From Chrysomallon squamiferum (taxonomy: Eukaryota; Mollusca; Gastropoda; Neomphalida; Peltospiridae), in the NCBI GenBank assembly GCA_012295275.1, contig CM022673.1, positions 19,831,810 to 19,895,809 of the forward strand: a stretch of DNA of 64,000 nt, given 5' to 3'. Positions 26,101 to 40,140 of this stretch are shown here, in pieces. The stretch's first letter is position 1, and each line of letters begins with the position of its first letter. The notes under the pieces were generated by a model. It was not told the origin of the DNA. It saw only the letters and a list, made by a program, of their open reading frames with translations, and searched no databases. The position numbers were made by a program, and so were the translations under genes.

Positions 26101-28614
26101 AGTTTTTCTACATATCTCTTTATTTACTCAGCCTACAATTTGTACAGCCAGACTATGAAATTTGCCACTTCTCACCAGATCTTCCACATTTGGTAGGTTA
26201 GTTGTTAAATGTCACAGTGATAAATTCACCTGTCTTAGTTCTGTCATGCTTTACTGAACAGCAGAATGTTAAAACTTTGCCTTTAGCTTGTGTTGGTGGA
26301 GACAAGAGTCATTCACAGTTTAATGTGATTGTGTTTCAGATACAGGAACATCTGTAAAAATGTCTGTTCAATATGAACATAAATCATATCCTTGCAATCT
26401 GAAGAAGTAATCTCTTTTGAAAAGGTAGGAATGATTTTATAATAGATGTTTTTTAAGTGGTAATTTTTTCCCCCAATTTATTTAATTTTCTTGTAACATA
26501 ATATTATACATAAGATGGATAAAAATTAAAACATTTTTTTAACATTTAGTTGACCTAGTAAATAATGTATATATAGCCTGCAAATATTTCTTGACATTTT
26601 ATAATGTATTATGAAAAAATCAATAGATATTACCCACTCCACAATAGGTAACAAAAGTATAAAAAGCAAACACATTTAGAAAAAAAGAAAGAAAAAAAGT
26701 TAAACAGTTGAAAAATAGTGTACAGGTGATCCTGTAACCATAAATTATTATTTGTTTCAGTTTTTCATATTCATTTATCCCATTAGACTAGCAGAAATGC
26801 AATGACTAGTGAAAAAGATTCTATATATAAGTATTTAACAGTTTTAACTGAACTGAGACTCTGCTTTAGAAAGTGTATTAATTTGTATCTCTTAAATACA
26901 GTTTCATACTTTATTTTTCAATATATATTTTATGTTTTAAGTGTTAATGTGTACATTTCTATGTAACTGGGTGTGAAATTATAAGAAATACAAAGGATTT
27001 CAAATTTTTAATAACATTAATCACCATTTAAATTGTAATTTATTGAAGTAGTCAGAAATATATTTATTTGTAAATTTATAAAATATTACTAAGTGTCTGT
27101 ATGGTATAGATTTATATACATGCCCATGGAGGACACTTTATTTTATTTTATCTTTGCATATAATTAAACTATATACCAATAACTGACTTTATTAATACTG
27201 ATTTTATTTTACTTACATTATTTTAGACATCTTAATTATAGAGAATGTTAATCCAGAATTTGTATTTCATAGTTAAAAGATTAATCTTTATTATTTTAAG
27301 TTAGTTTAAAACTTCCTGCAGGAAAATGTCAGGTAAAAATGTCATTAAGGTTTGACAACTTCTCCACTCGCAAACTGTTTATAGTCATAATAATATAAGT
27401 AGTATTATCTTTGACACAGCTTACTGAAACAGATGATTTTGTAACTCTGCCCACTATAAACTAACATGATGTATTTCTTCACTGTCCATATAGTCAAGTA
27501 CTTTAAATGCTGTTCTGGACAAAGTGAAAATGGAGGAAAGTAATATTTTTGTGAAACATGGTTATATTCATAAAAATTAAAAACACATTTTATTCATTTG
27601 TACTTCAGCTACTTATTTATATTTATATATTTTTTTGTTAATGCAGATATATATGAGATATATAAACATACATGAGATATAAATAAAGAAACTACTAAAT
27701 AATTAGTTTTTTTTTGATAAACTGTTCTTTGCTCTTCACAAATGACTATCTGAATTATATCTGTGACTGACAATGTATATTTGGCCAGCTCCATGCTGAC
27801 ACTTGGATATCTTGTAACATGGTGAGGGATTTGTCAACAAATACTTCAAGCTTTGTAAAACCTCAGTTAGGAGCTATATTGAACACAGGTCTTATTCTAG
27901 GAAACCTAGTTTTGTCTGCTTGTTATTCATCCAGTGACAACAACATTAATGATTATTTCAGGATGTACAGTGTAACAGATTTAAGTAAGTACAAGTTTTA
28001 ATCTTTACTGATGAATGTTTTGGGGATGAAATATAATTTTATTCTTATTCTTTTTATCTTTTTATTCTTATAAATCTCTGTATTAAATGGTTGAACGTAT
28101 GTGTATGCATGTCTTTGTAGGAGTGTAAATGAGAGAGAGAGAAAGAGTAATAGTAAGAAAACAACATTTAAAACCTGTAATTTCAGTGAAAAATAATTAT
28201 AGCTCAATTTTAAAAAGATTATCCAGGATGAGAATTCTTTTAAAATATATATTTAATAAAAAATGAAATTACATTTACCTGCTTTTGATGGATCATAGGA
28301 ATGATATGTGTTTCTTGTATGAAGATTTCTATAATAAAAAATTGTACATCACACCAGACTTTACGGATTTTTTTTCTTTAAAATTTGATTGTTACAAACA
28401 TGACATTTCTAGTAATCATATATGTGACTATTTCGTAACAATGGTCTTAAGCAATAAAATTTTTTATTTTGTTTGAGAATTTTAAGGTAAACAAACATTC
28501 AAGGTTGATCAATATTGTTTTATCTTCCACCTATGACTCATTCATGTTTGGACAGTAATATGTCACCATTCACCATTATTACGTGTAAAAGTATAGTTTT
28601 TGTTAGCAAACAAG
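17175..28614. other. gene-poor DNA (intergenic or first cobl intron)
   Basis: No gene recognised in about 11.4 kb. Features seen: A/TAA-rich tracts at about 18775-18880; an 8-base repeat of the GAATAAAT type at about 23159-23190; a GT tract near 25798-25822. A less AT-rich part at 20700-22000 includes a 76-codon minus-strand frame (21351-21581) with no recognised domain. The segments near 21371 and 21896 share the string GGCGAAGAAC. This part may be an unclassified old repeat. Confidence 0.4.
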
Positions 28615-29908
28615 TCAGTGTGTGTGTGTGTGTGTGTGTATTTCCTGTTGATATTAAAATTAACAGATTAATTTTGAATTTCTGCTGTTATGAAATTATA
28701 GGTATAAAATTATGCTGACATTTAAGGTATTGTATAAAAGGATGTAAATTTTGTAAAGAATATTTTTACTCTAAAAATACTAGTACATACTATATTGTTT
28801 ATTCCAGGAATTTACAGTTTCTAAATATTACTTTAAAATTCATGATTCCTTCAGAATAAAAATGATGATGCATACTATGCATTATTAATGTTCATTTTTA
28901 ATGACAGAAAATATATACATATGCATATTAATTTTTGTGCTTGTTTAAAAAACAAAATATATATATTCAAGCTCTTTTTTAAACTGTCAAATCATTGGCA
29001 AAACAAAATAACAAATTTTTGATGAATCAGTTTATTGTATGAATAAATTTAAGTACCTGAAAGATGTAATTGTGCAGTAAACCTATCAAATTTTGTGCAA
29101 ATATTTCCTGTCAATGATATTAATTTTATCCATAAATAATTATGTAAATTTCTTTTTTGATCAGTCAGTGTATTCTTTATATTTTTGCTAATAGATTATT
29201 TTGTAGGTGTATTTTAAAGATTATAATATTAGAATGTGGTTCTAATAAGTTTAAAGAACAAACATAGTATTGTGTGTTGATGTTCAAAATCTAGCACAGG
29301 CATTTCTCTTCACAAGAAACTCTCTGTGCAAAACATGAAACATCCTCAACAACAAACCAACATCAGAACAAGCTCATCACTGTGAACTGAACAAAACGTA
29401 TTTTATCTGTAAATCTGCAAGTAATGAATTCTTTCTTACCACAAATTGGGAAAAATCAGAGGAGACTGACAGCTTATACTTTCTCATCTCTAAACTCCTA
29501 TAATCATCCAATTTCCTGATCTTTCATATGAAATGATATTTCAAAAATCTTCTAGAGACAACAAGTTTCTTTTTTTTCCCTTCAGACATAATAATAGAAG
29601 CAACCCATTTATCTGACATGCTTGAATACTGATAAAATCACAGTAAAAGTTTTTGGTAGTCAGAGTGATGTAGCCCATCTTAGTGTCTTTCATTTCATTA
29701 GAAGTCTGTTCATCTGTTAAGCATGTTGTATATATGTGTTTGTGTGTTCTGTTGGTAGCATTCAGCAGAATTAATATTGTGTTTATAAAAATTAATACTG
29801 TGTTTATAGATGATATTTTATGTAAATTAGGATCCAATAAAAAAGAGTTAATTTTAACTTGCCTAAACTCAGAACATTTCAAACAATTTCTTTTTTAACT
29901 CTAGATCT
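28615..29908 (+). repeat. large inverted repeat, left arm (about 1.29 kb)
   Basis: The arm begins in a GT tract (about 28617-28638) and ends near TTAACTCTAGATC. It is the reverse complement of 36612-37910 over essentially its whole length, with scattered substitutions and small indels; for example, about 16 bases near 29051-29066 are missing from the right arm. On the minus strand it holds a 113-codon frame (29541-29882) whose counterpart is also open in the right arm. The frame has no recognised domain. The pair may be the ends of a large foldback element or a local inverted duplication. Confidence 0.9.
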
Positions 29909-30907
29909 AACTGTAACCCCGCAAAGCATAAACCATACCCATTAACTAATATGTAGTCTGTGCCAATAATTTGTGACTCACTAATATTAAAACAAATTAT
30001 TGTTTGATTCACAGCATCAAACAAATTATCAAATGAATACCATAAGATTTGATGCTAATTAGTTAATAAACTTTTTCAAGTTGAAATTAGAGTTTTAAAA
30101 ATGTATAATAGGTATAATTTATATATCTGAAAATTGATATATGTTTTGTATTAGTTTCAATATTATTCATTATAGAGTTACAGACCGGCTTTTCATTCCA
30201 TGAAAGCCTGCTTAGGAAATGTTTGTCATATGGGGCATATCACTTAATTTTTGTATTTTAATCTATTGTTTTGGGCTATAAAAAAAAAAAAAATATTTTG
30301 TATTTTAATTTTTTTTTGATATTTGTTACTATATGAGCCAAAACAGTAGTGAGGATATTTAAATACATACAGTTGTGGTAACAAAATATTAATATCTAAA
30401 AGGTAACAAATAGGTGGAAATAGGTAATAAATATATTAAGTAGTGTCACTTTTTTACAGTTTTATTTTTATATCTTATAATTAATTGTTCACATACATTT
30501 ATAACTAATAAATATTTGTAAACAACTAACTGTAATTCATTTTTTATATAAATGGTATATGTTCAGTTTATTTGTGAACTGACCTATTTTTGTTAATGTA
30601 TTGCCTAACTGATCAGTTGAAATATTTTCTGAATGGTGCAAATGTAAGTTGCTAGCCCAGAAGAAACACTTTAAATTGATGTAGGCTTGAACAAGATTTC
30701 TGTGATTTGAAACACTTTCACAGTGGGCTATTGTCACAGCTGGCAATTTCCATTATTACAGATTACTTCCTTACGCAGGATTAGAACTTGTTTAATGGTA
30801 TCCAGGACAGGACTCATACATGAGTTTTCTTTTACTTTTTGTTGTGAATTGGTTCAGCCAATGCAGTTAACTTCACAGGAAAATCATTTGGAAAAAGTAG
30901 GTTGGTG

Positions 30908-31164
30908 GTCAAAAATGGAACATGATAAATGTAAATTAGCCTTTTGTTATGAAAGTATTTAGTTATTCAAGTAGAAAGGAAAGAAGAAAGAAATACATTT
31001 AATATTAGTTTTGATAAAGGAAATTGCCTAGACTGTTAAAATTAATGGTTTTTGTAAATTATCTGTTATCACTTGCAATTTAAAGTAAAGCTAAAAACAT
31101 ATTTGTTCCATTAAAAGAGAAATTGGTTGATATTTTAGGATATTGTTTGGTGTTTCTGAGATTA
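30908..31164 (+). repeat. inner inverted repeat, left arm (about 257 bp)
   Basis: Reverse complement of 32329-32580 with few mismatches, including the shared segment around ATCTGTTATCACTTGCAATT. It lies entirely inside the spacer of the larger inverted repeat. Confidence 0.88.
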
Positions 31165-32328
31165 CTTGACAAAAAGAAGTAATTGTTGTTTATTTATTAA
31201 TACAGATAAAAAAAAAAAATAGAGTTTAATAACTCCTTATGGATATCTTTTTATTATAGTTTATATTGCTTCGTGATGTGTAAATAGAACAAGATAGCTT
31301 TTTAATCATGTTTGAAAACTTCACTTCACACTCAGTTATAACATTTTCAGTTCAAATTGTTTTTAATTTGATTGTTAATATGTTCTGTTATTTCTGATGT
31401 TGTATGTTAACTACTATTCTTTTCACTGTTGTTGCTTTTGTGGCAGACATGTAAAGATATGGAATTTCATGGTATTTCTTACATATTTATTAATTTAATA
31501 ATATATTATTTATTAATTCATAATACGCTCTTAGAGGTTTCATTGTACCAATTTATTTTTCAATTTAAAATATTAAATAAAAACATATTTTTAATTATCA
31601 TCTACAGGTAATTTTTGTGATAGTTTTGTGCAGTGGATCCCATTCACCATATATTATTCAGACTTTTGACTAAAAATTTAAATAAGTTTATCATTCACAC
31701 TTTATCACTGTCTGTTAGCCCTAAAAAGATATTACTTTGATCAGAAAAATTAATGTTAAAACAATTCTATAATTTACCTCTATTGAACCCATTTAAGCAT
31801 TGTTATTCTAATTAAAGGTTTCCAACTGAAAATTTCACATCAGACACCTTTTACAGTGATATGGTTTCAAACAGCAGTAACATCATCCATAACATATAAA
31901 ACATCTTTGCACTGACAACCTGTTGCCATTGATATATGGTGATGTCAGTTTTTATCATTTGAGTTTAAAAAAAAAAAAAAAATTAATTTGAACTTTCTCA
32001 AGATTTTCTAAACTGCAGACACCAAATAATAAATAAATATTGTAAAATACCAGGAACACTGAAACAAATAATAAAATAATTCTTTTTCACACTTGATTAT
32101 AATTAGTTTTATTTGCATGTAGCCAGGACATTTTTACCAGTGTGACTTTATTTCAAAATGTTTGTGTGTAATGTTATTAGTAAGCATTATCTTTGCCATT
32201 TTCACATACTCTCAAGAATTATGTTGGTTTTTTTTTTTTTCTTTTTCTTTTTTAAAGCTCAGATAACAAACCCAAAGAAATATATTTTTAGTATTAACTA
32301 AAGAAACTTAAAATACAGCATTATATAT
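31165..32328. other. spacer of inner inverted repeat
   Basis: About 1.16 kb of AT-rich DNA with A-runs near 31207 and 31967. No gene or element recognised. Confidence 0.4.
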
Positions 32329-32580
32329 AATCTCAGAAATGCCAAACAACATCCTAAAATATCAACCAATTTCTCTTTTTATGGAACAAATATGTTTTTA
32401 GCTTTACTTTAAATTGCAAGTGATAACAGATAATTTACAAAAACTATTAATTTTAACTAGGAAATTTCCTTTATCAAAACTAATATTAAATGTATTGCTT
32501 TCTTTTTTCCTTCCTACTTGATTAACTAAATACTTTCATAACAAAAGGCTAATTTACATTTTTCATGTTCCATTTTTGAC
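32329..32580 (-). repeat. inner inverted repeat, right arm (about 252 bp)
   Basis: Partner of 30908-31164 in opposite orientation. A short deletion relative to the left arm is visible near 32460. Confidence 0.88.
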
Positions 32581-33789
32581 CCCTGTATGTGTAGGTAGAC
32601 TGTTTAAAAATTAATTTGATAGCTCATTAGTTATTCACACCCATTGATTTTATTAACTGGTTACAGTGATAATGTGCTAGGTGTTGTTTTTGAGTATGAT
32701 AACCAATTCTGTTTTTCTCTTTTACATATAAGTAGCATGTGAGTATTGGTTTTTATTAACATTTTCTTCTTTTTTTTCCTCTTTACATTTGTTATTGTAA
32801 CATCATCATATTTAAGTTGTTTTGGGAAGTTTGATGATGTATTTTTTAAAGAATACTTTATAACATCAAAACATTATAAAAAGATTCTTGATGAAAACAG
32901 AATATAACCTTGATTTAATAAGGGAACTGTTTTCTGTTTTCTATTTTATTATTTTTGTTATATATTTTTATAATATAACTGTTGTGTGTTTCATCTTTCT
33001 TTTTAATAATGATTGGTATTTTTTGTTTTCAGAAGGGGGGAATGCAACTCTTTAAAATAAAGATATTATTTTCTTTTCTTTAGAAGTGTCATAAAATGTT
33101 AGAAAATCCAGTGACATTGAAATTTATAGCATTATTTACTAATATTATTATTTAAAATTATTTAGATTAGGAAAAAAAAAAATAACATTAATTTTTTTAG
33201 TTGTATCAATCTTCTTTTTTGTTTGTTGAAAAGATGCAGTTTAATAAAAAAAAAAAATGTTTTGCTGTAAAAAACATCATCACAAATGTGTGTGTAAAAT
33301 TTCTAAATTAAAATATAAATATTTTATATTTATTAAATACAGATGCAAACAATTTCCATTGTGTCAACAAAATGAGCTTTAAGTTACTTTCTGAAAAATT
33401 TATAATCTTCATGTTATGTAGTTTACACCTCTATGTTTATTTACACAAATAATTTGTTATGCCAGCACAGGTTCAGTATCACATTACAATATCTGTTTCA
33501 GAGCCAGAATGAATTTAATACTAAACAGTATAAAGTTAATCTTAAATTTGGCAGCATTTTCTTTTTCTTATATAACTGTTATTGCCATAATTATTCTTAA
33601 GACTGAATTTCAGAAATGAATTTGACTGAAAACTATTATTATGCATATCATTTCCAGTTTTCACTAACATGTTATTTAATCTGAGAGGTTTTTTCAATCA
33701 TTCTCATCTGATTTGATATTTTTCAAAAAAAGGCCAAATTTATTGTGATATGGAATGTTTCGTGTAATAAATTTGTGATGTAATTTGTA

Positions 33790-34330
33790 CCATCTGTGGC
33801 AACAAAGGTGTACAAGGGAGGACAGTCTGATGAAGTCTATGCATCTGTGGAATCAATGGAAGATGATCAGCCAAAAGGCCAAATCTTATGCCAAAACACT
33901 GACATCACCAACACCTGCAGTGTGATTGAAGGCAATTTGAATGCAGTGAGGTATCAAGATCAATGTTTGCAAACATTTGTTATTGTTTTTGCTACAAAAC
34001 AGCCTCAGAATGACATTATAATATGATAATGTGAAACTACAGATTGCTAGATTTGTACAGCAGTGTCTCAGTCAGAACAATGTTTATATGCTACCCTGGC
34101 CTGTGAGGTTTCCAGGTTTGTCACCAATCGATAATTTCAGGGATGAAATGGAGCAACACTTGTGACATCATCCAAATCCTATAAACAACACTATCCCTTC
34201 ACAAGAACATTTGTTGCAGTGCTCCATCATTCACTTTTTATCCTCAGCAGAGCACACACAGAATGTCATAAGATCTTTAATGAAAAATTTCAAACATGTT
34301 TCAGTCATTAGCTTAGAGTTCTAGTGATAT
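33790..34330 (+). pseudogene. decayed Tc1/mariner-type transposase fragment
   Basis: The frame at 33796-34026 contains VIEGNLNAVRYQDQCLQ, matching the Tc1-family segment that reads roughly '-I-GNLNA-RY-DE-L' before the second catalytic Asp. After a stop, the next bases still read in the same sense as FVQQCLSQNNVYMLPWP, then FPGLSPIDNFRDEMEQHL. These match the well-known 'DNARPH--R-----N-I--LPWPA-SPDLSPIEH-WD' region. Stops and a frame change show it is dead. The part before VIEGNLNA resembles upstream sequence of the second fragment at about 60.3 kb (shared GATGCCAAAACA-type bases), so an internal deletion has probably removed part of the catalytic domain. Terminal repeats were not found. Confidence 0.82.
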
Positions 34331-36611
34331 TTACAGATGCAAACAGAATGAGTTCCTGATAATCCATCAAAAACTCCATTTTGAATGCAACACTACAAAT
34401 GAAGAAAATCAAATCTTCTTTTCTGGGAAAAGAATAAAACTTCTTGAGTTTCAATAAGATGAACCTTTTCACCATCTTTATTATGAACAGCCACAGAATC
34501 TTTCATTCCAGGACACATTTGAATGCTTATATGACTTAGAGATTTTTATTTTTCAGTTCTTCTGACAAAACTTTACCTTTGTTCTTATCACATTGTCCTA
34601 ATATGTCCATCTGTTTTGATGTCACAACTTTTTTCACTGGATAGTTTGTGGCTCTAAATTCCTTCATAGACCTTTCAACCTTCCAAAATTAACATCCAAG
34701 ATAGGGTTGTAATAAAGTACTAAAACAATAACATATATCCCCAGGGCATTGCAATGCATTATATGTTCATTAACACATTAGAAAGTCCAAAATAGCCATT
34801 TTGCGCTCAGGTATGTCCACTTCAAATGTCTTTTACTACTAAACTACAAATATTATGTCTGTATTTTTTTTCTTCTGTGTTGTAGGTCATATTGTGCAGT
34901 TTAATTTTTACTTGAGGTCATTTCAAGGTCATGTGGACAAAAGGTCAATCAGTTAAAAACATTTAGTTTGCAACTGCTGGACTGATGGTGATTTAGGCTA
35001 GATATGCCAAAATCAAACTGAAGATGGTATAGTTAAACCTACTGGGTGATTTGGCATAGAATGTCCATATTATTATAGTTACTGATGTTATTATTATATA
35101 AGTAATCACATTAGAAGTGTTGATAATTGTAAGTTTGCAAATATATATATATATTTTTTTTACTTTTTACCCAGTTTGATTTGTAAACAGTTTTTAAGTG
35201 CAGATTATGTTAATACTGATGTCTGTGATATGTCGGTGGTTTGCAGACAAAAAACAAAAACAAGAACAGCTATGTAGCTCTATATGATATTAATATCAAT
35301 ACTGACTTTGCAGTGTCTTGTCACATAATTAATGTTAGAGGATTATAACTGTGAGATAGATGTCTGAGCCTTGCAGATTTAAAATAGTTTATTTTATTAT
35401 AAACTTCAGGATGACCTAAATAATATTGAATAGTACTGTATGGAACACTAACGTTTAGATATACAAAGACATAAATATGTTTAATGACATTTTTTTCTTT
35501 GAAATATGAGATAGTGTCACTGATTTTTTTTTAAATAACAACTTAAACTGTACCAAGTTTCACAATAATATAAAAAACATTGTAATATCTGGCTTAGCAA
35601 ATTTTATGTTGATGTTAAAAATATTTTATAACTGTCACAAATTTGACTTCTATATGATTGTTAAATGAATACACATTCTTGTTGCATTCTTATTTTTCAC
35701 TTTTTAAGTGATAAGGAAAATATATTATTATACTCACTGGACAATTATGACAGTTATTTGGACAGTTATTTGCGGTGTGCTGATGAAGAGTTGTCTTGAT
35801 GTTTATTCAGTTATTGTAATGACACTGAAATAACTGCTTCATTTGACGATTTTTTGTTATTTATCTTTATTACATAACATTTGTTTACTAATGTTTATGC
35901 TTGTTAGCTTCTTACAGTAATGTTTAATGGTTAATTGATTCCATTTGTGACATGTGGAGGCACAGCAATTTGTCATTTTTATTACACTTTATCTTACATG
36001 ATTACTGGCCTAAAGACTGGTTTTGTTTATATAATTATAAACCATTGAGCTTTCCTTGTACAGTTTTTAATATTATTGTCATTTATATTCATTCGCCTGT
36101 TGATACCATTTAAATCACTTTCCCTCTTCTTGGCTACAGGTGTTTATTTTTACATCAAATCACCTACAAGAAAAAAATATCACTGGATGGTCTCTTTTCC
36201 ATACGCTTCACAGCTTCTGTCTGAATCTATTCAAATTTGTCACAATTCCAGCCAGCCCATCTCAGTCTCTTTAAATTTTATCGCCATCACTCAGTGATTC
36301 AGCCCTGACCTAGCCCTGCAGCTATTTACCTACAGGCTGTGTAACAAGGAGCACTGAATATTTTGTCTCTGTAATCTGTGTGTTACCTTGTGTTCAAACT
36401 TTCCAGTGGATTTTTCATTTTTGCTTTGGAATGCTGTTTAAGACCTGATGTTAAACAAAGTCAGTTGAAGATTTTCTGTAAGTTCTACATTATATTAATA
36501 TGAAATAGTTTGTTATTATTTTTATTTGCACCCCCATAAAATTATATTCAATGTTTACCTATATTCATTCTCTTCAGTTGAATATATTTCTTTATTGTAT
36601 TTATATGTTTA
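34331..36611. other. DNA between Tc1 relic and right inverted-repeat arm
   Basis: AT-rich, no gene recognised. The 73-codon frame at 36076-36297 has no recognised domain and lies in a slightly less AT-rich patch (36060-36360). Confidence 0.4.
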
Positions 36612-37910
36612 AGATCTTGAGTTAAAAAAGAAATTGTTAGAAATATTCTGAATTTAGGCAAGTTAAAATTAACTCTTTTTTGGATCCTAATTTACATAAA
36701 ATATCATCTATAAACACAGAATTAATTTTTATAAACACAGTATTAATTCTGCTGAATGCTACCAACAGAACACACAAACACATATATACAACATGCTTAA
36801 CAGATGAACAGACTTCTAATGAAATGAAAGACACTAAGATGGGCTACATCACTCTGACTACCAAAAACTTTTACTGTGATTTTATCAGTATTCAAGCATG
36901 TCAGATAAATGGGTTGCTTCTATTATTATGTCTGAAGGGAAAAAAAAGAAACTTGTTGTCTCTAGAAGATTTTTGAAATATCATTTCATATGAAAGATCA
37001 GGAAATTGGATGATTATAGGAGTTTAGAGATGAGAAAGTATAAGCTGTCAGTCTCCTCTGATTTTTCCCAATTTGTGGTAAGAAAGAATTCATTACTTGC
37101 AGATTTACAGATAAAATACGTTTTGTTCAGTTCACAGTGATGAGCTTGTTCTGATGTTGGTTTGTTGTTGAGGATGTTTCATGTTTTGCACAGAGAGTTT
37201 CTTGTGAAGAGAAATGCCTGTGCTAGATTTTGAACATCAACACACAATACTATGTTTGTTCTTTAAACTTATTAGAACCACATTCTAATATTATAATCTT
37301 TAAAATACACCTACAAAATAATCTATTAGCAAAAATATAAAGAATACACTGACTGATTTTAAAAGAAATTTACATAACTATTTATGGATAAAATTAATAT
37401 CATTGACAGGAAATATTTGCACAAAATTTGATAGGTTTACTGCACAATTACAAATTTATTCATACAATAAACTGATTCATCAAAAATGTGTTATTTTGTT
37501 TTGCCTATGATTTTACAGTTTAAAAAGGAGCTTGAATATATATATATATATTTTTTAAACCAGCACAAAAATTAATATGCATATGTATATATTTTCTGTC
37601 ATTTAAAATGAACATTAATAATGCAAAGCATGCATCAAACATTTTTATTCTGAAGGAATCATGAATTTTAAAGTAATATTTAGAAACTGTAAATCAGGGA
37701 ATAAACAATATAATATGTACTAGCATTCTTAGAGTAAAAATATTCTTTACAAAATTTACATCCTTTTATACAATACCTTAAATGTCAGCATAATTTTATA
37801 CCTATAATTTCATAACAGCAGAAATTCAAAATTAATTAACTTTTAATATAAACAGGAAATACAGATACATACATGAAAATACATGTGAACACACACAGAC
37901 ACACACACAC
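36612..37910 (-). repeat. large inverted repeat, right arm (about 1.3 kb)
   Basis: Reverse complement of 28615-29908. It ends in a CA tract (about 37890-37918), mirroring the GT tract that opens the left arm. The 98-codon frame at 36680-36976 (+) corresponds to the 113-codon frame of the left arm. The two share about 70 C-terminal residues that look identical by eye (TNRTHKHIYTTCLTDEQTSN and onward). Spacer between the arms is about 6.7 kb. Confidence 0.9.
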
Positions 37911-37918
37911 ACACACAC

Positions 37919-40140
37919 ATACACATGCACACAGTATTAGTTTACATTTTAAAAAACAAGCTATTTAAAACCAAACCAAGAAAAATGAAAAATAACTTAT
38001 TACAAAAATTTTGACTAAAAAACACTTTAAAAAAAAAGAAAAGTAAAAAAGATTGTTATATAAGTAATCGGTGATCAGCTTCAGACTAAAATTAACTGAA
38101 TTAATATGATATAAATTATTATTGTTGTTGTTGTTGTTGTCATTGTGTTGGCTTGTTATAAATTTAATGCTAGAGAATAGCTTGGAGATCATCTCTTCAG
38201 AACATATGTCTTTTAATATAGAACTAATTGTTAAGAAATAATGATAGTAGCAACATACTCTCTGACATGATATATTAAAAATAACATTAATAATAATGAA
38301 AAAAAAAATATATATAAATGTGTATGTATGTGTATATATATATATAATCTAAATTTAACTGTAATATTAATTGCTTAATTAATTTGACTTGGTTTGTGGA
38401 AGATAAAATTATATGTGTGTGTTATACATATATATGCAGTCCATGGGTAAGACTTAAAATTTGAGTTTGAATACCTAATCAGTGAACAGATTTTTAGTTA
38501 TTCCATTGACTAAAGTCTCCAAAATTGCAAGACGAGCCCTTTTGGCAGCCATGTTTAAAGATTTTTGATAGTTACACCACATGCTGATATTTAGTTATAG
38601 TTAAATTTTTTATAACAGATATTTATTTTATAATGCATATAGAAAAAAAGGAAAATCAGAAGAAAAAGTTTAAATTTGTTTAACTTTTTTTCAAGTAAAA
38701 ACCTCCAGATATTTTCTATCTTTAGGCCAATTTTTCTTCTGAATCATGTAGAGTGGTTTATGAAGAATCTATTATAAATGGTTAAATCAAGTTCTTCTGG
38801 CATTTTATAAATTTGATTTTGACAAAAGCTGCTGTTCAACACCACATAATTGGTTTACAGTTTTGCCAGTGGATTCAATGTTCTCAGAATATGATTCAGA
38901 ATCTGATCTTGCAACCATTTAGGTAATTTTTTCTCATGATTAACTAACTTGTCTTAAGAACTAATGGGTGTGTTATTAATAGACTTTTTTTTTTTGGAAA
39001 CAGTTATGATATAATTAAATGCTTATATCTTTATGCGTGCTTCTTTATTATCCCAAAAAAGAAAGAAAATGAATCAAATTATGTATGGTTATTGTTAACA
39101 TTTATGGTCAGGTGAGAGATCTGGGATAGTATTATGAGTGTGAGAAAAGACCAGTTTTCTCAGTTATATAATATGTGCAGCATGTGCAGATGAACTTGTA
39201 AAAATCTGTGTTTATGAGCTTTGTGACCTTAATTTCTAATCTTTTAGTTACTTTCTGAATTTATAATTGACAGAAACCATACGACTGAAAGAACATTTAA
39301 ATGTTCATTTTATCATAGCTTGATGTCTAATTCTATTTGTCTATTACTGTTCATTGACTTAAATCCTTTTTGTTTCTCAAAAGTGAATTCACAACAATAT
39401 ATATAGTAATAACTATTTTTTTTCACAGAATGGTTTTTTTTTTTTGAGGGGGGTGTATTTTTTATAATTATTATAAAATTAAAATAAATCTAATTTCTTG
39501 GTATACTTTCAGTTTATTTCAATGTTTAATCAGTGTTTCATTTCAGCCATGTCATTTTGTGGTGTCTACAGCTAAAACACTACACGCAACTGTAGCAATG
39601 GAATAAATTATCACTTCAGTAGGTCTGACAGCTAATCATTATCTAAAATTATACTTTGGTTTTGTTAAGCAAATATTCAGTCAGTCTTTAAGTTTTATTC
39701 AGATGGATAAAATTATGAAAACATTATTTACACAGAGTTTCTTCTTTATGATTTGTAATGATAAATATATTTTATATCACTTGACCAACTGATGACATGA
39801 TATATTCCACAATTACCTCTCTGTTTCTTTCCTTAAATAACCTAAAAAGCAATAAGATGAAACTGACTAAATTATTTATTAATAATCAGTAAAGCTTCAG
39901 TTAGAATCAGAAACATTAATTATTAAGGGTTTCTGCTTTCTGCTTTTACTCTACAGCACAATCATTGAAATATATTTTGAATTGTATTTTTTCTTTTGTA
40001 TAATGATAAAATGACATACTTTAACAAAAAATATACAAACACATCAGTTATGTTTTTTATTTATTTTTAACATTGGCATGTTGAACAGTCATTGTTAATA
40101 AGTGAATATAGCCGACTTAACAGTTTTTGTAAATAAATAT
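37919..40140. other. gene-poor DNA
   Basis: AT-rich sequence with short AAC/GTT and TA tracts near 38118-38140 and 38300-38346. No gene recognised. Confidence 0.4.
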
